From: Pseudomonas putida
GTDB lineage: Bacteria > Pseudomonadota > Gammaproteobacteria > Pseudomonadales > Pseudomonadaceae
Assembly: GCF_002906855.1 (NCBI RefSeq)
Contig: NZ_MINI01000028.1
Span: 1,860,001 to 1,924,000 of the forward strand
DNA length: 64,000 nt
Reading direction: 5' to 3'
The notes under the pieces: generated by a model
The model's input: only the letters and a program-made list of their open reading frames with translations
Database searches by the model: none
What the model was told of the DNA's origin: nothing
Part shown: positions 28,963-37,926 of the stretch, piece by piece
How positions within the stretch are numbered: position 1 is the first letter of the stretch
Layout of the letters: each line of letters opens with the position of its first letter
Position numbers and translations under genes: made by a program

Positions 28963-30156
28963 ATGTTAACCAGACAGGCCAATCCGTCTATGGCGCTTGA
29001 TCCACCCACGATGCTGACGATCACCATCGCCCTGGCCGCTGCGGCGGCCCTGTACCTGGCGATCGAGTGGCGCAGTGTCCGCGAACCTTCGCTGCTGTTC
29101 TGGAGCGCCGGGTTCGCCACCATCACGGTCGGTTCGACCCTGGCTTTGCTGCGCGGGATCGGCCTGCTGCTGATCGGCATCTGGTTCGCCAACGGCTTGC
29201 TGGTGGTCGCCCACGCGTTCTTTCTGCTGGGTGTGGTGCGTTTCACCCAGGTCCGGCTGTCACGGGCGTGGCTGCTGATCGTACTGGTATGGTTCGGCTT
29301 GTTGCTGCTGCCCGTGGGGCCGCAGTGGTCGAAAGTGATGCTGATGGTCAACTCGCTGCTGGTGGCGTTGCTCACGCTCAAGGCCAGCTACCTGCTGCGC
29401 CCCCATGGCAAGTCGCTGAGCGTAGGGGCGGTGCAGTTGCGGTACGTGCTGCTGCTCCATGGGCTGTTCTATGTGGCCAAGGCGATCGTGGCGGTGATGC
29501 CGGGCTCGCTGATCGACCTGGCGACCTTCGGCGGCCTGATCATTCAGGTTTCCCTGGTCGAAGGGGCAATGGCGATCATGCTGATCGCACTGTCGATGAC
29601 CGGCACCGTGCGTTATCGCCGTGAAGAGCGGATTGCCCGGCTGGCTGCCCGCGACCCGCTGACTGCGTTGTACAACCGCCGTGCCCTGGAAGTGCGGGCC
29701 GCGCACCTGTTCAAGGCGGTCACCCCGGCCCAGCCTGGGGCGCTGTTGCTGATCGATATCGACAACTTCAAGCTGGTCAACGACCTGCATGGCCATGCGG
29801 CGGGTGACCGCCTGCTTATCGCGTTGAGCGAGATGATCCGCGCCGTGCTGCCGGAGCGGTCGTTGGCCGCGCGGCTGGGCGGTGACGAGTTCGTGATCCT
29901 GCTCAGCGACGCCGGCAGCGAGAAGGTGGTGGAAATGGGCAGCCAGCTGCGCGATCAGTTCCAGCAGTTTGCCCGGGAGGCGATGCCGACCCCGCAGGCG
30001 GTGACGTTGAGTATCGGCGCCAACCTGTTCGACCAGCCGCCGGCCAGCCTGGCGGCGTTGATCGAGCAGGGAGATGTGGCGTTGTACCAGTCCAAGCGGG
30101 GTGGGCGTGACAGCATTCGCCTGGTGGACCGGACCTTGGTCAGTCCGGTGAAATAG
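28963..30156 (+). CDS. Diguanylate cyclase with N-terminal membrane domain
   Basis: A 397-residue inner-membrane protein. Residues ~17-215 contain six or seven hydrophobic helices forming a membrane sensor unit that I cannot name. Residues ~222-395 are a GGDEF domain with DPLTALYNRRA, LLIDIDNFKLVNDLHGHAAGD and the intact signature RLGGDEF (306-310), so c-di-GMP synthesis is expected. The inhibitory I-site RxxD five residues before GGDEF is not present (Pro297 and Ser300 at those positions), so product inhibition may be weak. No strong ribosome site precedes the first ATG; ATGs at 28990 or 29011 are possible starts. Confidence 0.88.
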   Translation: MLTRQANPSMALDPPTMLTITIALAAAAALYLAIEWRSVREPSLLFWSAGFATITVGSTLALLRGIGLLLIGIWFANGLLVVAHAFFLLGVVRFTQVRLSRAWLLIVLVWFGLLLLPVGPQWSKVMLMVNSLLVALLTLKASYLLRPHGKSLSVGAVQLRYVLLLHGLFYVAKAIVAVMPGSLIDLATFGGLIIQVSLVEGAMAIMLIALSMTGTVRYRREERIARLAARDPLTALYNRRALEVRAAHLFKAVTPAQPGALLLIDIDNFKLVNDLHGHAAGDRLLIALSEMIRAVLPERSLAARLGGDEFVILLSDAGSEKVVEMGSQLRDQFQQFAREAMPTPQAVTLSIGANLFDQPPASLAALIEQGDVALYQSKRGGRDSIRLVDRTLVSPVK

Positions 30157-30159
30157 CAG

Positions 30160-30178
30160 GGGGCCGCAAAGCGGCCCC
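30160..30178. terminator. Hairpin between convergent GGDEF gene and ppnN
   Basis: GGGGCCGC-AAA-GCGGCCCC, an 8-bp perfect stem lying in the 28 bp between the two stop codons. Likely a bidirectional terminator. Confidence 0.75.
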
Positions 30179-30184
30179 GCGATC

Positions 30185-31558
30185 TCAGGTCACAACCTGA
30201 TAGCAAGGCACATACGCTGCGCCACCTGGCAATTTCATCCGGTGCTGGTCGACAAACGCCTGCAACAGGCGCCCCAGCGGCTCCAGCACCGCCGCATCAC
30301 CGCGGATCTGATACGGCCCGTGCTCCTCGATCAGCCGGATCCCCTTGTCCTTCACGTTGCCCGCGACGATCCCGGAAAACGCCCGGCGCAAATTGGCTGC
30401 CAGTTCATGTGCTGGCAAATCGCGGCGCAAGGCCAGTTCGGCCATGTTGGCGTGGGTCGGGTCGAACGGGTGCTGGAAGCCGCCGTCGATCTTCAGCAGC
30501 CAGTTGAAGTGGAAGGCGTCGTTGCGCTCGCGGCGGAACTGCTTGACCTCCTTGAGCCCCTCGACCATGTGCCGGGCCACTTCGGCCGGGTCATCGATGA
30601 TGATCTGGTAGTGGCGCTGCGCCGCTTCGCCAAGGGTAGCGCCGACGAACGCATGCAGCTGCTGCAGGAACGGTTCGGCGCTGCGCGGCCCGGTGAGCAC
30701 CACCGGGAAGGGCAGGGCCTGGTTGTCCGGGTGCATGAGGATGCCGAGCAGATAGAGGAATTCCTCGGCAGTACCGGCGCCGCCGGGGAAGATGATGATG
30801 CCGTGGCCGACACGGACGAAGGCCTCCAGACGCTTCTCGATGTCTGGCAGGATCACCAGTTCGTTGACGATCGGGTTCGGCGCCTCGGCGGCGATGATGC
30901 CCGGTTCGGTCAGGCCCAGGTAGCGGCTGCCGTGCATGCGCTGCTTGGCATGGGCAATGGTCGCGCCCTTCATCGGGCCCTTCATCACGCCTGGGCCGCA
31001 GCCGGTGCAGATGTCCAGCTTGCGCAGGCCCAGTTCGTGGCCGACCTTCTTGGTGTACTGGTACTCCTCGCTGCTGATCGAGTGGCCGCCCCAGCACACC
31101 ACCATCTTCGGCTCCACGCCAGGGCGCAGGGTGCGGGCGTTGCGCAGCAGGTGGAAGACATAGTCGGTGATGCCCTGGGAGCTTTCCAGGTCGATGCGCT
31201 GGCTGGCCAGCTCGCTTTCGGTGTAGACGATGTCGCGCAGGGCGCTGAACAGCATCTCGCGGGTGCTGGCGATCATTTCGCCATCGACGAAGGCGTCGGC
31301 TGGAGCGTTAAGCAGCTCCAGGCGCACGCCGCGGTCTTGCTGGTGAATGCGGACTTCGAAGTCCTTGTACGCCTCGAGAATGGTCTTGGCGTTGTCGACA
31401 TGGGCGCCGGTATTGAGAATGGCCAGGGCGCACTGGCGGAACAAGGTGTAGAGGCTACCGGTACCGACTTCACTCAGTTGCTGGACTTCACGTTGCGACA
31501 GCGTCTCCAGGCTGCCTTTGGGGCTGACGGATGCATTGATGACATGGCGTTGAGGCAT
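30185..31558 (-). CDS. ppnN: Nucleotide 5'-monophosphate nucleosidase PpnN (YgdH)
   Basis: Splits purine and pyrimidine nucleoside monophosphates into base and ribose 5-phosphate; the E. coli protein is a target of (p)ppGpp. Its 457 residues match the family. An N-terminal DUF4478 part comes first, then a central LOG (Rossmann) domain with ICTGCGPGVMKGPMKGATIAHAKQR and the hallmark PGGAGTAEEFLYLLGIL, then a C-terminal DUF3412 region. It is cytosolic. A single gene, convergent with the GGDEF gene. Confidence 0.95.
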   Translation of the reverse strand: MPQRHVINASVSPKGSLETLSQREVQQLSEVGTGSLYTLFRQCALAILNTGAHVDNAKTILEAYKDFEVRIHQQDRGVRLELLNAPADAFVDGEMIASTREMLFSALRDIVYTESELASQRIDLESSQGITDYVFHLLRNARTLRPGVEPKMVVCWGGHSISSEEYQYTKKVGHELGLRKLDICTGCGPGVMKGPMKGATIAHAKQRMHGSRYLGLTEPGIIAAEAPNPIVNELVILPDIEKRLEAFVRVGHGIIIFPGGAGTAEEFLYLLGILMHPDNQALPFPVVLTGPRSAEPFLQQLHAFVGATLGEAAQRHYQIIIDDPAEVARHMVEGLKEVKQFRRERNDAFHFNWLLKIDGGFQHPFDPTHANMAELALRRDLPAHELAANLRRAFSGIVAGNVKDKGIRLIEEHGPYQIRGDAAVLEPLGRLLQAFVDQHRMKLPGGAAYVPCYQVVT

Positions 31559-31621
31559 CTAAGTCGTTCCTGTGCAGGTAAAAACATCCTTGCAAGACAA
31601 CACCATACCGATCCTTGCACG

Positions 31622-32683
31622 TCAACCTAAAAGGCGTTGCACACCCAGAGTGATCGCCATGCCGCCACCCACCAGCCACAGGTTGAGGATCGCCCCGGTG
31701 ATCAGCGCCTTGGGCCCGGCCTGGCGGATCTGGCCCCAGCGGGTTTCCATGCCCAGCGCTGTCATGGCCATGGTCAGGGCGAAGGTGTCCAGGCTATTGA
31801 TCGTCTGGGTCACGCTACCTGGCAGCACCTGCAGCGAGTTCACCAGCACCAGGGCGAGGAAGCCGAAGGCGAACCAGGGCATGGCGATGCGGCCATTGCC
31901 TTGGGCCTGGCCCGGCTGGCGCGAACGGCTGATCCACAGGCCGACCACCAGCAGCACCGGCACCAGCAGCATCACCCGGGTCATCTTGACGATGGTGGCA
32001 ATGTGCGTGGCTTCGGGGCTGACGTTGCTGGCCGCGCCCACCACCTGCGCCACTTCGTGAATGGTACCGCCGAGGAACAGGCCGGCACCCATCGTGTCCA
32101 GGGGCAGCCAGCCGGCATTGATCGCCAGCGGGTAGAGGAACATCGACAGGGTGCCGAACAGCACCACGCTGCCCACCGCCATGGCGCTCTTGTGCGGGGC
32201 GCTGCGCAGCGCCGATTCGAAGGCCAGCACGGCGGCGGCGCCACAGATCGCACTGCCGGCCGCGGTGAGCAGGGCGGTGTCGCGGTCCAGCTTGAACAGC
32301 TTGGTGCCACACCACAGGCCGATCAGCAAGGTGCTGGTCACCACCAGCAGCGATACGGTCAAACCGGACCAGCCGACTTCGGCGATCTCCTGCAGGCTTA
32401 CGCGCAGGCCGAAGAAGGCCACGGCGATGCGCAGCAGGCCGCGGGCCGAGAAGTTGATACCGGCCGCCCAGCTAGCCGGCACGCCATCGCGCAAGGCGTT
32501 GCCATACAAGGCACCGGCGACGATACCGACGATCAGCGGGCTGATGCCCAGGCTGGCGATGGCGGGCAGGGCTGCCAGCTGGGTGACGGCAAGGGCGAAC
32601 AGCGCGACGAACAGGATGCCGTTGAGCCGCCCTCGGGTAGAGAGGGTAGGCGCCAACGCAGGGTTGGAAGTTGCCGTGGCCAT
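31622..32683 (-). CDS. YeiH-family (UPF0324) putative sulfate exporter
   Basis: Inner-membrane protein of 353 residues with about ten helices. Conserved blocks of the YeiH/UPF0324 family are SPLIVGIVAGALYGNALR, INFSARGLLRIAVAFFGLRVSL, AAGSAICGAAAVLAFESALRS, GAGLFLGGTIHEVAQVVGAAS and the C-terminal GMETRWGQIRQAGPKALITGA. Family members are linked to sulfate or sulfonate-derived sulfite export by context only. It is divergent from a LysR gene in the usual yeiH-yeiE arrangement. Confidence 0.9.
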   Translation of the reverse strand: MATATSNPALAPTLSTRGRLNGILFVALFALAVTQLAALPAIASLGISPLIVGIVAGALYGNALRDGVPASWAAGINFSARGLLRIAVAFFGLRVSLQEIAEVGWSGLTVSLLVVTSTLLIGLWCGTKLFKLDRDTALLTAAGSAICGAAAVLAFESALRSAPHKSAMAVGSVVLFGTLSMFLYPLAINAGWLPLDTMGAGLFLGGTIHEVAQVVGAASNVSPEATHIATIVKMTRVMLLVPVLLVVGLWISRSRQPGQAQGNGRIAMPWFAFGFLALVLVNSLQVLPGSVTQTINSLDTFALTMAMTALGMETRWGQIRQAGPKALITGAILNLWLVGGGMAITLGVQRLLG

Positions 32684-32794
32684 GTGAGTCCTCCGGGAAA
32701 GTGTTTCGACATGGCTTACGTTAATCTGGTTATAAGCTTATAAAAAATCGTAATTTAGGATGGCAAATATCCGTTTAGCTGATACTTTGAATGG

Positions 32795-33685
32795 ATGACC
32801 CCAGAACAGCTGATAACCTTCGCCACCGTAGCCGAGCACGGCAACATCAGCCATGCGGCCCTGGCCCTGCATCTGTCGCAACCGGCGGTGTCCGGCCAGC
32901 TCAAGTTGCTGCAGGAGGACTTTGGCGAGCCCCTGTACCAGCGTGCCGGCCGTGGCGTGCGCCTGACGGCGGCTGGCGAGCAACTGCTGGCCCATGCCCA
33001 GCGCCTGCGGGACACGTTTCGCCAGGCCCAGGCCTTGTGCGAGGCCATGCGCGGCCTGGAGCGCGGCACCTTGCGCATCGGCGCCAGTACCACGCCGGCC
33101 AGCTACCTGTTGCCGTACCTGATCGCCGATTTCCATGGCCGTTATCCGGAGGTACTGGTGAGCACGTCCCACGGCAATACGGCGGAAATCGTCGCAGCGC
33201 TGGACAGCGTCGATATCGCCCTGATCGAAGGCCCGCCCGGGCAGGAGCTGCCACTGGGTACTGAAGTGACGGCGTGGCGCGAGGACGAGATCGTGGCCAT
33301 CGTGCCGCGCGGCCATCCATTGGCGGGTGCTGAGCAGCAAGGCTTGCAGGCGTTGGGGGCTTACCCGTTGGTGCTGCGTGAGGGGGGCTCGGGGGTGCGC
33401 CAGATCGTCGAGCGGGCATTTGCCCGGCATGGCGTGACCATGCGCGTGGCGCTGGAGATCGCCGGGGTGGAAGGGGTGAAGGAGGCGGTGCGGGCCGGGA
33501 TGGGGATTGGCTTTGTGTCGGCCATGTCGATCCGCCATGAAGATGGTGTGTTGCAGCAACTGAGAATTGCGCCTGAACCGTTGGTGCGGCGGTTTTCCAT
33601 CCTCTTGCCCCATGCCGCCACGCCGTCGCGGGCGGCTGCGCGGTTCTTGGAACTGTGCCTGGGTCCAGTGACCGAGGCCACGTAA
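32795..33685 (+). CDS. LysR-family regulator next to yeiH (YeiE-like)
   Basis: A 296-residue LysR protein: N-terminal HTH (MTPEQLITFATVAEHGNISHAALALHLSQPAVSGQLKLLQEDFGEPLYQR) and effector domain with GTLRIGASTTPASYLLPYLIADFHGRYPEV. It is divergent from the YeiH-like exporter across 111 bp that are AT-rich (ATAAGCTTATAAAAAATCG), so it very likely controls that gene. YeiE in other bacteria responds to sulfite; transferring that to this protein is inference. Confidence 0.9.
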   Translation: MTPEQLITFATVAEHGNISHAALALHLSQPAVSGQLKLLQEDFGEPLYQRAGRGVRLTAAGEQLLAHAQRLRDTFRQAQALCEAMRGLERGTLRIGASTTPASYLLPYLIADFHGRYPEVLVSTSHGNTAEIVAALDSVDIALIEGPPGQELPLGTEVTAWREDEIVAIVPRGHPLAGAEQQGLQALGAYPLVLREGGSGVRQIVERAFARHGVTMRVALEIAGVEGVKEAVRAGMGIGFVSAMSIRHEDGVLQQLRIAPEPLVRRFSILLPHAATPSRAAARFLELCLGPVTEAT

Positions 33686-33715
33686 CCCGCCCCTGCTGCC
33701 GGCAGCAGGGGCGGG
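33686..33715. terminator. Perfect 30-bp GC-rich palindrome between convergent genes
   Basis: CCCGCCCCTGCTGCC is followed directly by its reverse complement, starting at the base after the LysR stop codon and ending 8 bp before the toxin gene's stop. Likely a bidirectional terminator. Confidence 0.75.
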
Positions 33716-33723
33716 CAAGCGGG

Positions 33724-34878
33724 CTACTGGATGTTGGCCTTGGCCGGTGTGGCCTGGTTGTACTTGATCGACGCTACGCTGTTGCACAGCCCGACCAGTG
33801 TCTGCCAGTCCTGGTTGGCCAGGTTCAGGTTGCGCTGCAGCTCGGGCAGGTTGAGGGTGTCGACATTGCCCTTGCACTGGTTGAGGTCGGTCAGAACCGT
33901 ATTCAGTTCACCTTCAAGTTCTTCCCACACCTTCAATAGCAGGCCGATCAGCGAACCCGCAGCCTGGGACAGTTCGATCAGCTTGTTCAGTTGATCATTC
34001 AGTGCCGCCAGGCTGGCGGATTGCTGGGTCACTGCGTTCATGCGCGAAGTATCGGCTTCGATCTCGCTGCGCAGGGTCTTGATCTTGATCTCGGCGGCGA
34101 CCATGGTCGCGATCCCCGCCGCTGCGCCGACGATGCCGAAGGCCAGGCCGAACCCGAGGCTGAAGATCGCAATGACAGCGCCGGCGAAGAACGCCACACC
34201 AGCACCAATGGCCGAAGCCGTTTCCACCACTTGCCAGGTCTTGATCTGCTTGCGCATTTCTTCGATCTTGGCCTGATACTGCTTGACCTGATCGCGGTTG
34301 ACCTGCTGCTGCTGGGTGGAGTCGCTGACAGCCTTGGACAGTATCTGGCTGTCCTGGATCAGGTTGTTGGAGTAGTCGGTGATCGACTGGTGCACCGACA
34401 CGGCGCTTTGGCTGAACGCGCGAAGTTGCGAAATCAGCCCGTTGAACTGCTGTTTGAGCGCGTTGATGGCCTGGGTATTGCCTGGGTCGTTCTGAAGTAC
34501 GCCGATCAGCGAGTTGATCGTCGACATGCTGACGTTGAAGGCAATGCCATAGCCGGCAATGGCGTTAGGGATGCTGACCAGGTTCGCGGAAATCCCGTAC
34601 CAGGCGTTGGCGTGGATCTGGGCGTTGCTGAATGCAGTCTGGAACGTACTGTACCAGGTGGGAGCAGGGGTGATGGTCGGCAGTTGGGTGTTGCTGATGC
34701 CGAGCACGTAGGCCATCACATCGTTGTTGGCATTGAAGGCATCTGCCAGTTGCTGATCGATAGGCAGGTCGTTGGACGCCCGCAGTGCCGCGGGGACGCT
34801 GCCGAGTGCGGCGATGCTGACGACGTTCGACAGGGGGTTGAGGGTGAACGGGAAAAACTGTTTCTTCAGTGCATCCAT
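33724..34878 (-). CDS. Probable alpha-helical pore-forming toxin, HBL/NHE enterotoxin-like family
   Basis: A 384-residue, almost wholly helical protein. Residues 30-210 and 263-370 are amphipathic, Gln/Asn/Ser-rich, coiled-coil-prone helices. Between them, residues ~220-262 form one long hydrophobic hairpin (ASAIGAGVAFFAGAVIAIFS ... GLAFGIVGAAAGIATMVAAE). This pattern of long helical bundle plus a hydrophobic head hairpin is that of HBL-B/NheA, ClyA and XaxA-type cytolysins. There is no classical signal peptide. The ATG at 34878 has AAGGAG about 8 nt upstream; a longer in-frame extension is Arg/Cys-rich and is rejected. No partner subunit lies next to it. The assignment rests on architecture and general resemblance, not on a search. 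Confidence 0.65.
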   Translation of the reverse strand: MDALKKQFFPFTLNPLSNVVSIAALGSVPAALRASNDLPIDQQLADAFNANNDVMAYVLGISNTQLPTITPAPTWYSTFQTAFSNAQIHANAWYGISANLVSIPNAIAGYGIAFNVSMSTINSLIGVLQNDPGNTQAINALKQQFNGLISQLRAFSQSAVSVHQSITDYSNNLIQDSQILSKAVSDSTQQQQVNRDQVKQYQAKIEEMRKQIKTWQVVETASAIGAGVAFFAGAVIAIFSLGFGLAFGIVGAAAGIATMVAAEIKIKTLRSEIEADTSRMNAVTQQSASLAALNDQLNKLIELSQAAGSLIGLLLKVWEELEGELNTVLTDLNQCKGNVDTLNLPELQRNLNLANQDWQTLVGLCNSVASIKYNQATPAKANIQ

Positions 34879-35185
34879 GACACTTCTCCTTGAACAGTGA
34901 CCGATCGACCGGTGCTGATTGTCGGGGCGTTGTGTGTGAGGCAGTTTCCTTTCGCAGGCGCGGGCGCGCCTGCAATCCACTATGCAGAGGCCCGAAGAGG
35001 CTTGGATAGCGAACTCATTTAAGCAGTGCCAAGGCGCACGGCAAGGTGCTATCAGCTGTGTTTTTCGCTCTCGAATGGTGAGCGAAAAAGCACAAGCAGA
35101 CAGAACAGCGCCTTAGCTTCGATGCAGGCAATGGGTAAGCAAAACGGTGCTTTTTCGACGCGTCCATGTGCCTGCCCAGGCGGGG
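34879..35185. other. 307-bp region upstream of the toxin gene with competing hairpins
   Basis: It follows the pncB stop (minus strand) and leads to the toxin gene. TTTTTCGCTC (35061-35070) can pair with GAGCGAAAAA (35080-35089). The overlapping CGAAAAAGCAC (35083-35093) can instead pair with GTGCTTTTTCG (35147-35157). The two hairpins exclude each other. They could terminate pncAB transcription or act as a leader for the toxin gene. No convincing gene is present. Confidence 0.5.
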
Positions 35186-36385
35186 TCAATTCACCTTGAA
35201 TACATGCTTCATGTAGGCCACGAAGTTCTCGTCCCGACATTGGGTCTTGCCTGGGCTGTCGGAGATTTTTGCCACGGGCGCGCCATTGCAGTCGGTCATC
35301 TTGATCACGATGTTCATCGGCTCCACCCCTGGGATGTCGCAAGTCAGCCGGGTACCAATACCGAAACTCACGTTGATCCGCTTGTGCAACGCCCGGTACA
35401 GGCCCAGTGCCTTGGCGAAATCCAGGCCGTCGGAGAAGATCAGCGTCTTGCCCTTCGGGTCGATCCCCAGCCGTTCATAGTGGGCGATGGCTTTTTCCGC
35501 CCATACCAGTGGGTCCCCTGAGTCGTGGCGCAGGCCGTCGAACAGCTTGGCGAAGTACAGGTCGAAATCACCCAGGAAGGCGTCCATGGTGATGCAGTCG
35601 GTCAAGGCGATGCCCAGCAAGCCACGGTACTCGCGCACCCAGCCTTCCAGCGCGGCGGCCTGGCTGTCGACCAGCCGTGGGCCGAGTTGCTGGTGCGCCA
35701 TGAACCATTCGTGGGCCATGGTGCCGAGCGGCTTGAGTTCGAGTTCGCGTGCCAGGTGCACGTTGCTGGTGCCGACGAAGCGGCCTGGGAAGTCGTGCTT
35801 GAGCAGGTACACCACTTCTTCCTGCACCCGGTAGGAAAACCGCCGCCGCGTACCGAAGTCGGCCAGCTGGAAACCGGCCAGCTCGTCGGCACTGGCCTCG
35901 GCCTTGAGCCAGTCCATTTTCTGGTAAAGGCGCTCGCCCACCTGTTCGATCACCACGTCGCGATAGCGGTAGCGGTTGCGCACCTCGCTGATGATCGCCA
36001 GCAACGGGATCTCATAGAGGATCACATGCAGCCAAGGCCCACGCACGCGGATTGCCAGCTGCCCGGCGGCGTCCAGGCCGACCTGCACATAGCGCAGGTT
36101 GAAGCGGAACAGGCTGAGAAAGCGGATGAAGTCCGGCTTGAGGAACGGGATCTTTTCCAGGTAGGCCAGCTGGTCGTGGGTGACGGTAACTTCGCTCAGC
36201 TGCTCGATCTGGTAGCGGATCTCTGCCAGGTAAGGGGAGAGGTCTTCATTGTTGCGGCAGCGGAATTCCCACTCCACCTCGGCGTTGGGGTAGTTGTGCA
36301 GCACCGCCTGCATCATGGTGATCTTGTAGAAGTCAGTGTCCAGCAGGTTCTGGATGATCCGTGGGCCGAAAACGCTTTCGCTCAT
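35186..36385 (-). CDS. pncB: Nicotinate phosphoribosyltransferase
   Basis: Cytosolic enzyme of the Preiss-Handler NAD salvage route: nicotinate + PRPP (+ ATP) to nicotinate mononucleotide. Its 399 residues are the standard bacterial length. Recognisable parts are [21 protein letters not shown] at the N-terminus, [15 protein letters not shown], the [23 protein letters not shown] block holding the conserved phospho-accepting His region, and [16 protein letters not shown] with [11 protein letters not shown] near the end. Its start overlaps the pncA stop as ATGA, so the two are translationally coupled. Confidence 0.96.
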   Translation of the reverse strand: MSESVFGPRIIQNLLDTDFYKITMMQAVLHNYPNAEVEWEFRCRNNEDLSPYLAEIRYQIEQLSEVTVTHDQLAYLEKIPFLKPDFIRFLSLFRFNLRYVQVGLDAAGQLAIRVRGPWLHVILYEIPLLAIISEVRNRYRYRDVVIEQVGERLYQKMDWLKAEASADELAGFQLADFGTRRRFSYRVQEEVVYLLKHDFPGRFVGTSNVHLARELELKPLGTMAHEWFMAHQQLGPRLVDSQAAALEGWVREYRGLLGIALTDCITMDAFLGDFDLYFAKLFDGLRHDSGDPLVWAEKAIAHYERLGIDPKGKTLIFSDGLDFAKALGLYRALHKRINVSFGIGTRLTCDIPGVEPMNIVIKMTDCNGAPVAKISDSPGKTQCRDENFVAYMKHVFKVN

Positions 36386-37032
36386 GGGCGGTCTTCCTTG
36401 ATCAGAGAAAGCTGGTAGTCGAGTGCGGATTCATCGCCACACAGGATCACGCCTTCGGCGGCCAGCGCACCGCAGGCGCTGATGGCACCTTCCTGGGTCA
36501 GGGCTCGGCAGGCCGGCAGGTACAGCAGTACCTGGAAGCCGGCCTGGCGCAATTGCCGGGCGGTCGTCTTGACGCAGTAATCCAGGGCCAAGCCGCCGAC
36601 GATCACGGCGCCGACCTGTTGCACCTTGAGAAATTCGATGACCCCGGTGGAACGGCGCTCGGCGAGATCGTGGTAGCAGGCGCCGTAAGGGTGCAGGTCG
36701 GGTTCGACGCCTTTCCAGACGAAGTAGTCGTAGTCGATCGGGGCGGGCAGGCCGGGCAGCAGTTCGAAGCCGGGGGTACCGGGTACGCAGTGGCTGACCC
36801 AGGTCAGGTCGGCATTGGCCAGGGTCAGTGGCTGCAGCATCTGGCCGGGTTCGGCCACCACCCAGGTCGCGTTGGCCGGGTGGGCGTCCTTGCTACCCAG
36901 GCGCAGGTCGGCGCGCAGGGCCATGGCGTTGAGGTCTGGGGCGATCTCGTTGCCTTCCGGCACCGGTAGCTCCTGAGGGGCGTTGGCGGTGAAGCCGTTC
37001 TGCGCGTCGACATCGAAACTGGCGATCTTCAT
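36382..37032 (-). CDS. pncA: Nicotinamidase
   Basis: Deamidates nicotinamide to nicotinate, feeding PncB. A 216-residue isochorismatase-fold enzyme with the catalytic triad D9 (FDVDAQNGF), K107 (FVWKGVE) and C153 ([10 protein letters not shown]), and the metal ligands D49 and H51 (GSKDAHP) plus H81. All key residues are intact. The ATG at 37032 is preceded by GGAG; a 19-codon in-frame extension is rejected. First gene of pncA-pncB, divergent from nrtR; the 137-bp gap holds a candidate NrtR site. Confidence 0.95.
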   Translation of the reverse strand: MKIASFDVDAQNGFTANAPQELPVPEGNEIAPDLNAMALRADLRLGSKDAHPANATWVVAEPGQMLQPLTLANADLTWVSHCVPGTPGFELLPGLPAPIDYDYFVWKGVEPDLHPYGACYHDLAERRSTGVIEFLKVQQVGAVIVGGLALDYCVKTTARQLRQAGFQVLLYLPACRALTQEGAISACGALAAEGVILCGDESALDYQLSLIKEDRP

Positions 37033-37061
37033 GGAGGGTCTCCTCGCTGGAATGGCTATAT

Positions 37062-37078
37062 AATTCACCTGGTGTAAT
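37062..37078. promoter_or_regulatory. Candidate NrtR operator
   Basis: AATTCACCTGGTGTAAT is an imperfect palindrome (CACC-T-GGTG core with A/T flanks), 30 bp upstream of the pncA start and 92 bp upstream of the nrtR start. Position and symmetry fit a repressor site, but I cannot match it to a known NrtR motif with certainty. Confidence 0.45.
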
Positions 37079-37169
37079 AAGTGCGTCAAGTGGCAATTTC
37101 TACGGGCTTGTGGGTTGCCATACTTAGAGGCTCTGGTGGATTATTGTGTCGATGAACAAGGAGTCTCCG

Positions 37170-37874
37170 GTGAGTACAGTCGAAGTCCTGGCCAGTGTCG
37201 ATATCGTCGCCCTGCGCCTGGCCCCTGATGCCCAGCATCTGCAAGTGTTGTTGCACCGTCGTGAGCGCGAGCCCCATGTCGGCCAGTGGGCCTTGCCCGG
37301 CGTGATCGTCAATGGCCGCACCCCGGATACCAGCCTGGAGGGCGCTGCCGAACGCGCCCTGCGCGAGAAAGCCTTGGTGCAGCCGCGCTACCTCGAACAG
37401 GTGGGTACCGAAGGCAACGCCTTCCGCGACCCGCGTGGGTGGTCGTTGAGTACCTTCTACCTGGCATTGCTCGACCCGCAGCAGCAGATTGAAGGAGAGC
37501 AGCTGGCGTTTTTCGACCTCGACAGCGTGATTGACCGCAAGGTGCTGCTGCCGTTTGACCATAACCTGCTGGTCGAGCGTGCGCGCGAGCGGTTGGCTTC
37601 GAAGACGGTGTACAGCAGCCTGCCGCTGTACCTGCTGGCGCAGAAGTTCACCGTGCTCGATGCGCTGGGGGCGGTGCAGGCGTGCCTGGGGCAGTCGGTT
37701 AACAACACCTCGCTGCGCAAGCGCCTGGAGCGCTTGCGCGAGCTGGGGTGGGTGAGGGACACCGGGGAGAAGAACCAGCCCAGGCTGGGCCGGCCGCAGC
37801 AGTTGTATCAGTACACGCCGCAGGGGGAGCGGGTATTCATGTTCGACCGGAGCCTTCTCCCCGAAGGCACTTGA
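37170..37874 (+). CDS. nrtR: NrtR, Nudix-related transcriptional regulator of NAD metabolism
   Basis: A 234-residue repressor with an N-terminal Nudix-like domain (VDIVALRLAPDAQHLQVLLHRREREPHVGQWALPG) and a C-terminal winged helix (SLPLYLLAQKFTVLDALGAVQACLGQSVNNTSLRKRLERL ... GRPQQLYQYTP). The Nudix box is degenerate (no REUXEE; the site reads ERALREKAL), so it senses ADP-ribose-type ligands rather than hydrolysing them. GTG at 37170 is chosen because AAGGAG lies 6 nt upstream; GTG 37146 and ATG 37152 are less likely. It is divergent from pncAB, its expected target. Confidence 0.9.
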   Translation: MSTVEVLASVDIVALRLAPDAQHLQVLLHRREREPHVGQWALPGVIVNGRTPDTSLEGAAERALREKALVQPRYLEQVGTEGNAFRDPRGWSLSTFYLALLDPQQQIEGEQLAFFDLDSVIDRKVLLPFDHNLLVERARERLASKTVYSSLPLYLLAQKFTVLDALGAVQACLGQSVNNTSLRKRLERLRELGWVRDTGEKNQPRLGRPQQLYQYTPQGERVFMFDRSLLPEGT

Positions 37875-37913
37875 GCGACGTTTTGTCTGTGGGCGCGGCT
37901 CCCACAGTCGCTC
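37873..37913. terminator. Nested hairpin between nrtR and the EamA gene
   Basis: The inner stem CTGTGGG/CCCACAG lies within an outer stem GAGCGAC/GTCGCTC. It begins at the nrtR stop codon and ends 14 bp before the convergent transporter gene's stop. Probably a bidirectional terminator. Confidence 0.6.
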
Positions 37914-37926
37914 GCGTTCAATCAGG

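Noticed and set aside
35052..35342. 96-codon minus-strand frame overlapping the end of pncB
   Set aside because: Different frame over conserved pncB sequence, with no similarity or ribosome site.
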